Shown here one piece after another: positions 62,248 through 64,000 of a DNA stretch of 64,000 nucleotides. Below the pieces are notes generated by a model. It made no database searches. It was not told where the DNA came from and was given only the letters and a program-made list of their open reading frames with translations. The number at the start of each line of letters is the position of its first letter. Position 1 is the first letter of the stretch. The stretch lies in assembly GCA_023512835.1 (NCBI GenBank), contig CM042087.1, positions 41,978,517 to 42,042,516 on the forward strand, read 5' to 3'. Source of the stretch: Taxillus chinensis (taxonomy: Eukaryota; Streptophyta; Magnoliopsida; Santalales; Loranthaceae). Both the position numbers and the translations under genes were made by a program.

Positions 62248-62254
62248 TATAAAA
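62248..62254 (+). promoter_or_regulatory. TATA box of the S-receptor-like kinase gene
   Basis: TATAAAA lies 95 bp upstream of the first ATG (62349), consistent with a leader of about 65 nt. Confidence 0.7.
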
Positions 62255-62348
62255 GCACCTAATCCGCGTTCATACTAACTAGTCAGAGGTTCCTGAATAA
62301 AAAGTGGAGTGGAGAGAGAGTCAGAGAGGAAGAAAAAGAATAAAAGAG

Positions 62349-64000
62349 ATGATGATGAGCAGAAACAGCCTCTCTTTGTTGTCTGTGACTGTGAGCGTGG
62401 GTGCAGAATTGTTCTTCCTCCTCACGCTCACGCCGATAATTGCCAACGCAGTGGACTCCATTCCTCCGAACCGATCGCTGAGGGACGGCGAGACAATAGT
62501 TTCCAAAGGCGGAATCTTCGAGCTGGGCTTCTTCAGCCCAGGCAGGTCCCAAAAGCGATACCTCGGAATCTGGTACACCAAAATCCCTGTCCAAAAAGTT
62601 GTCTGGGTCGCAAACCGCGCAAGCCCCATCGATGACACCTCCGGACTGTTGCAACTGCGGTTCACCGCCCCCGCCGCCGCCTCTGCCATCGCCCTCCGCA
62701 GCGGGCCCCGAGGCAGTAACGCCGTTTGGTCGTCGAATTCGACGTCACCTTCCGCCCTATTAACCAGCCCAGTCGCCCAGCTCCTGGATTCTGGGAACCT
62801 CGTACTGAGGGACGAGAGCGACCCGCCGGGGGTGTACGCGTGGCAGAGCTTCGATTTTCCGACAAATACGCTGTTGCCGGGGATGAAGTTGGGGTGGGAC
62901 GCGGCGTCGGGTCTCAACCGGCTGCTCACGTCCTGGAAGAGCGCCGACGATCCAGCGCCGGGGGAGCTCACCTACGGGCTGGAGCTCAACGAGTACCCCC
63001 AGCTCGCCATGTGGCGAGGCGGGTCCAAGTTCTTTCTGTCCGGACCATGGATCGGCAACGGGTTCAGCAGCGCATATGAGCTGAGGTCCAACACAATCTT
63101 TGACTACACCTTCGTGTCCAACGAGCAAGAGGTGTATTACACGTACGGCCTCAAGAACACCTCGAACATAATCTCCATCAGTGTACTCAACGGAACAAGC
63201 TATTCCAGACAGCGCTACATTTGGGACCAAGCCTACCAGGCCTGGAAGGTCTACAGTTCCTCCCCCCGGGACGACTGCGACCGCTACGGTGTCTGCGGCG
63301 CCAACGGCGTGTGCGTCATCACGGAGTCGCCCATGTGTCGGTGCTTGAAAGGGTTCAAGCCCAGGTCGCCAGAGAGATGGGATTTGATGGACTGGTCGCA
63401 GGGTTGCGTGAGGAATAAGGCACTGGAGTGCAGTGCTGACGGGGACGGGTTTTCAAAATTTAAGAATGTGAAGTTTCCTGACACTAAGTATACTTGGGCC
63501 AACGCGAGCATGAGTCTCAAGGAATGCAGGGACAAGTGCCTGGCAAATTGTTCTTGCACTGCATACTCCAACATGGATTTCAGAGGAAGAGGCAGCGGGT
63601 GCGCAGTTTGGTTTGGCGATCTCATGGATATGAGGTTTTCGAGGGGTGCACAGTGCCTCAATGTTCGGTTGTTGGCTTCAGAAGTAGGTATGATTATGAT
63701 TCGAACACTTTATTCGTCTTGTTTTCGCGTCTACCACTCATATGTCATGTCTGGTTTTACAACAATCGCTTTCTCGTCTTGGCTTTGAGAATGAAGCATC
63801 AGACGATGAACCAAAGATGGAGAGAGCGATTATAGTTGTTGTCGCTGCCGTTGTTGTTGGGTTGCTCATAACCGGCCATTACATTTGGAAAAGGATTACA
63901 ACTAGTAGCGAGGGACTGGAGGAAGAATTGGAACTTCCATTTTTCAGCCTTGCTACAATATCTTGTGCCACTAGTAGCTTTTCACATGACAACAAGCTTG
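62349..64000 (+). CDS. G-type lectin S-receptor-like serine/threonine kinase (partial, runs off window)
   Basis: Exon 1 is 62349-63683 (445 codons). After a 106-nt GT-AG intron in phase 0, exon 2 starts at 63790 and is cut by the window end. Residues 1 to about 35 form a signal peptide. A bulb-type lectin domain follows (ETIVSKGGIFELGFFSPG, YLGIWY, VVWVANR, LLDSGNLVLRD, WQSFDFPTNTLLPGMKLG). The S-locus glycoprotein region (SWKSADDPAPG, SGPWIGNGFS) leads to a Cys-rich EGF-like segment (CDRYGVCGANGVC to DWSQGCVR) and a PAN/apple domain (LKECRDKCLANCSCTAYSN). Exon 2 gives the membrane span (AIIVVVAAVVVGLLI) and the juxtamembrane LELPFFSLATI..ATSSFSHDNKL that precedes the kinase glycine loop. Such kinases sit in the plasma membrane and act in immunity or recognition; the ligand is unknown. 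The first of three consecutive ATGs is taken as the start, so the N-terminus may be MMM, MM or M. Confidence 0.93.

Noticed and set aside
62321..63230. Long minus-strand frames (216 and 156 residues) antisense to the receptor-kinase exon
   Set aside because: They are mirror frames of a GC-rich exon with no family resemblance. The sense frame has lectin, S-locus and PAN domains.

Overview
This window is nuclear DNA from a flowering plant. The support is plant-specific gene families: two SAUR auxin-response genes, a filament-like plant protein, an S-domain receptor kinase and a plant MYB/SANT-like protein. GT-AG introns, AT-rich intergenic DNA and many (TA)n, (CT)n and (AAT)n microsatellites agree with this. 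I cannot name the species or decide monocot versus dicot from the sequence alone.

Layout. Positions 1-7200 are AT-rich and hold one decayed mitochondrial ADP/ATP carrier copy (about 2310-2745). A single-exon SAUR gene lies at 7406-7897 (+). From 8.2 to 27.3 kb I find no intact gene, only a Tourist-like MITE (19821-20032), a GC-rich island (18.28-18.95 kb), an extreme poly-C tract (24.14-24.32 kb), a small PPR relic (26.4 kb) and direct repeats. The five-exon gene for a 1085-residue coiled-coil filament-like plant protein spans 28358-33032 (+), with a microsatellite-rich leader. A 99-bp minisatellite follows at 34.2-34.8 kb. The stretch 35-49.6 kb is again gene-poor, with an 860-bp TIR element at 40179-41038. 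A second, short SAUR gene lies at 49623-49919 (-).

The right end is denser. It holds a putative hAT-like element (54282-54889), a two-exon MYB/SANT-like gene (56142-57186, -) and a hAT-type MITE with an 8-bp target duplication (57242-57909). Next come a TIR element that has captured the N-lobe of a receptor kinase (58101-58922), a possible non-coding first exon of the MYB/SANT gene (about 60.0-60.2 kb), a 0.47-kb tandem duplication with exon-like pieces (61150-62093), and the start of a G-type lectin S-receptor-like kinase gene (62349 onward, +) that runs off the window.

The genes do not form a pathway or cluster. The two SAURs belong to different subclasses and lie 42 kb apart. I found no CRISPR array, rRNA, convincing tRNA or intact autonomous transposon, and no convincing new multi-gene system. 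The most unusual items are the kinase-capturing TIR element inside a probable 5'-UTR intron, the duplicated block upstream of the receptor kinase, the 46-nt microexon of the filament-like protein gene, and the in-frame first intron of the receptor kinase.
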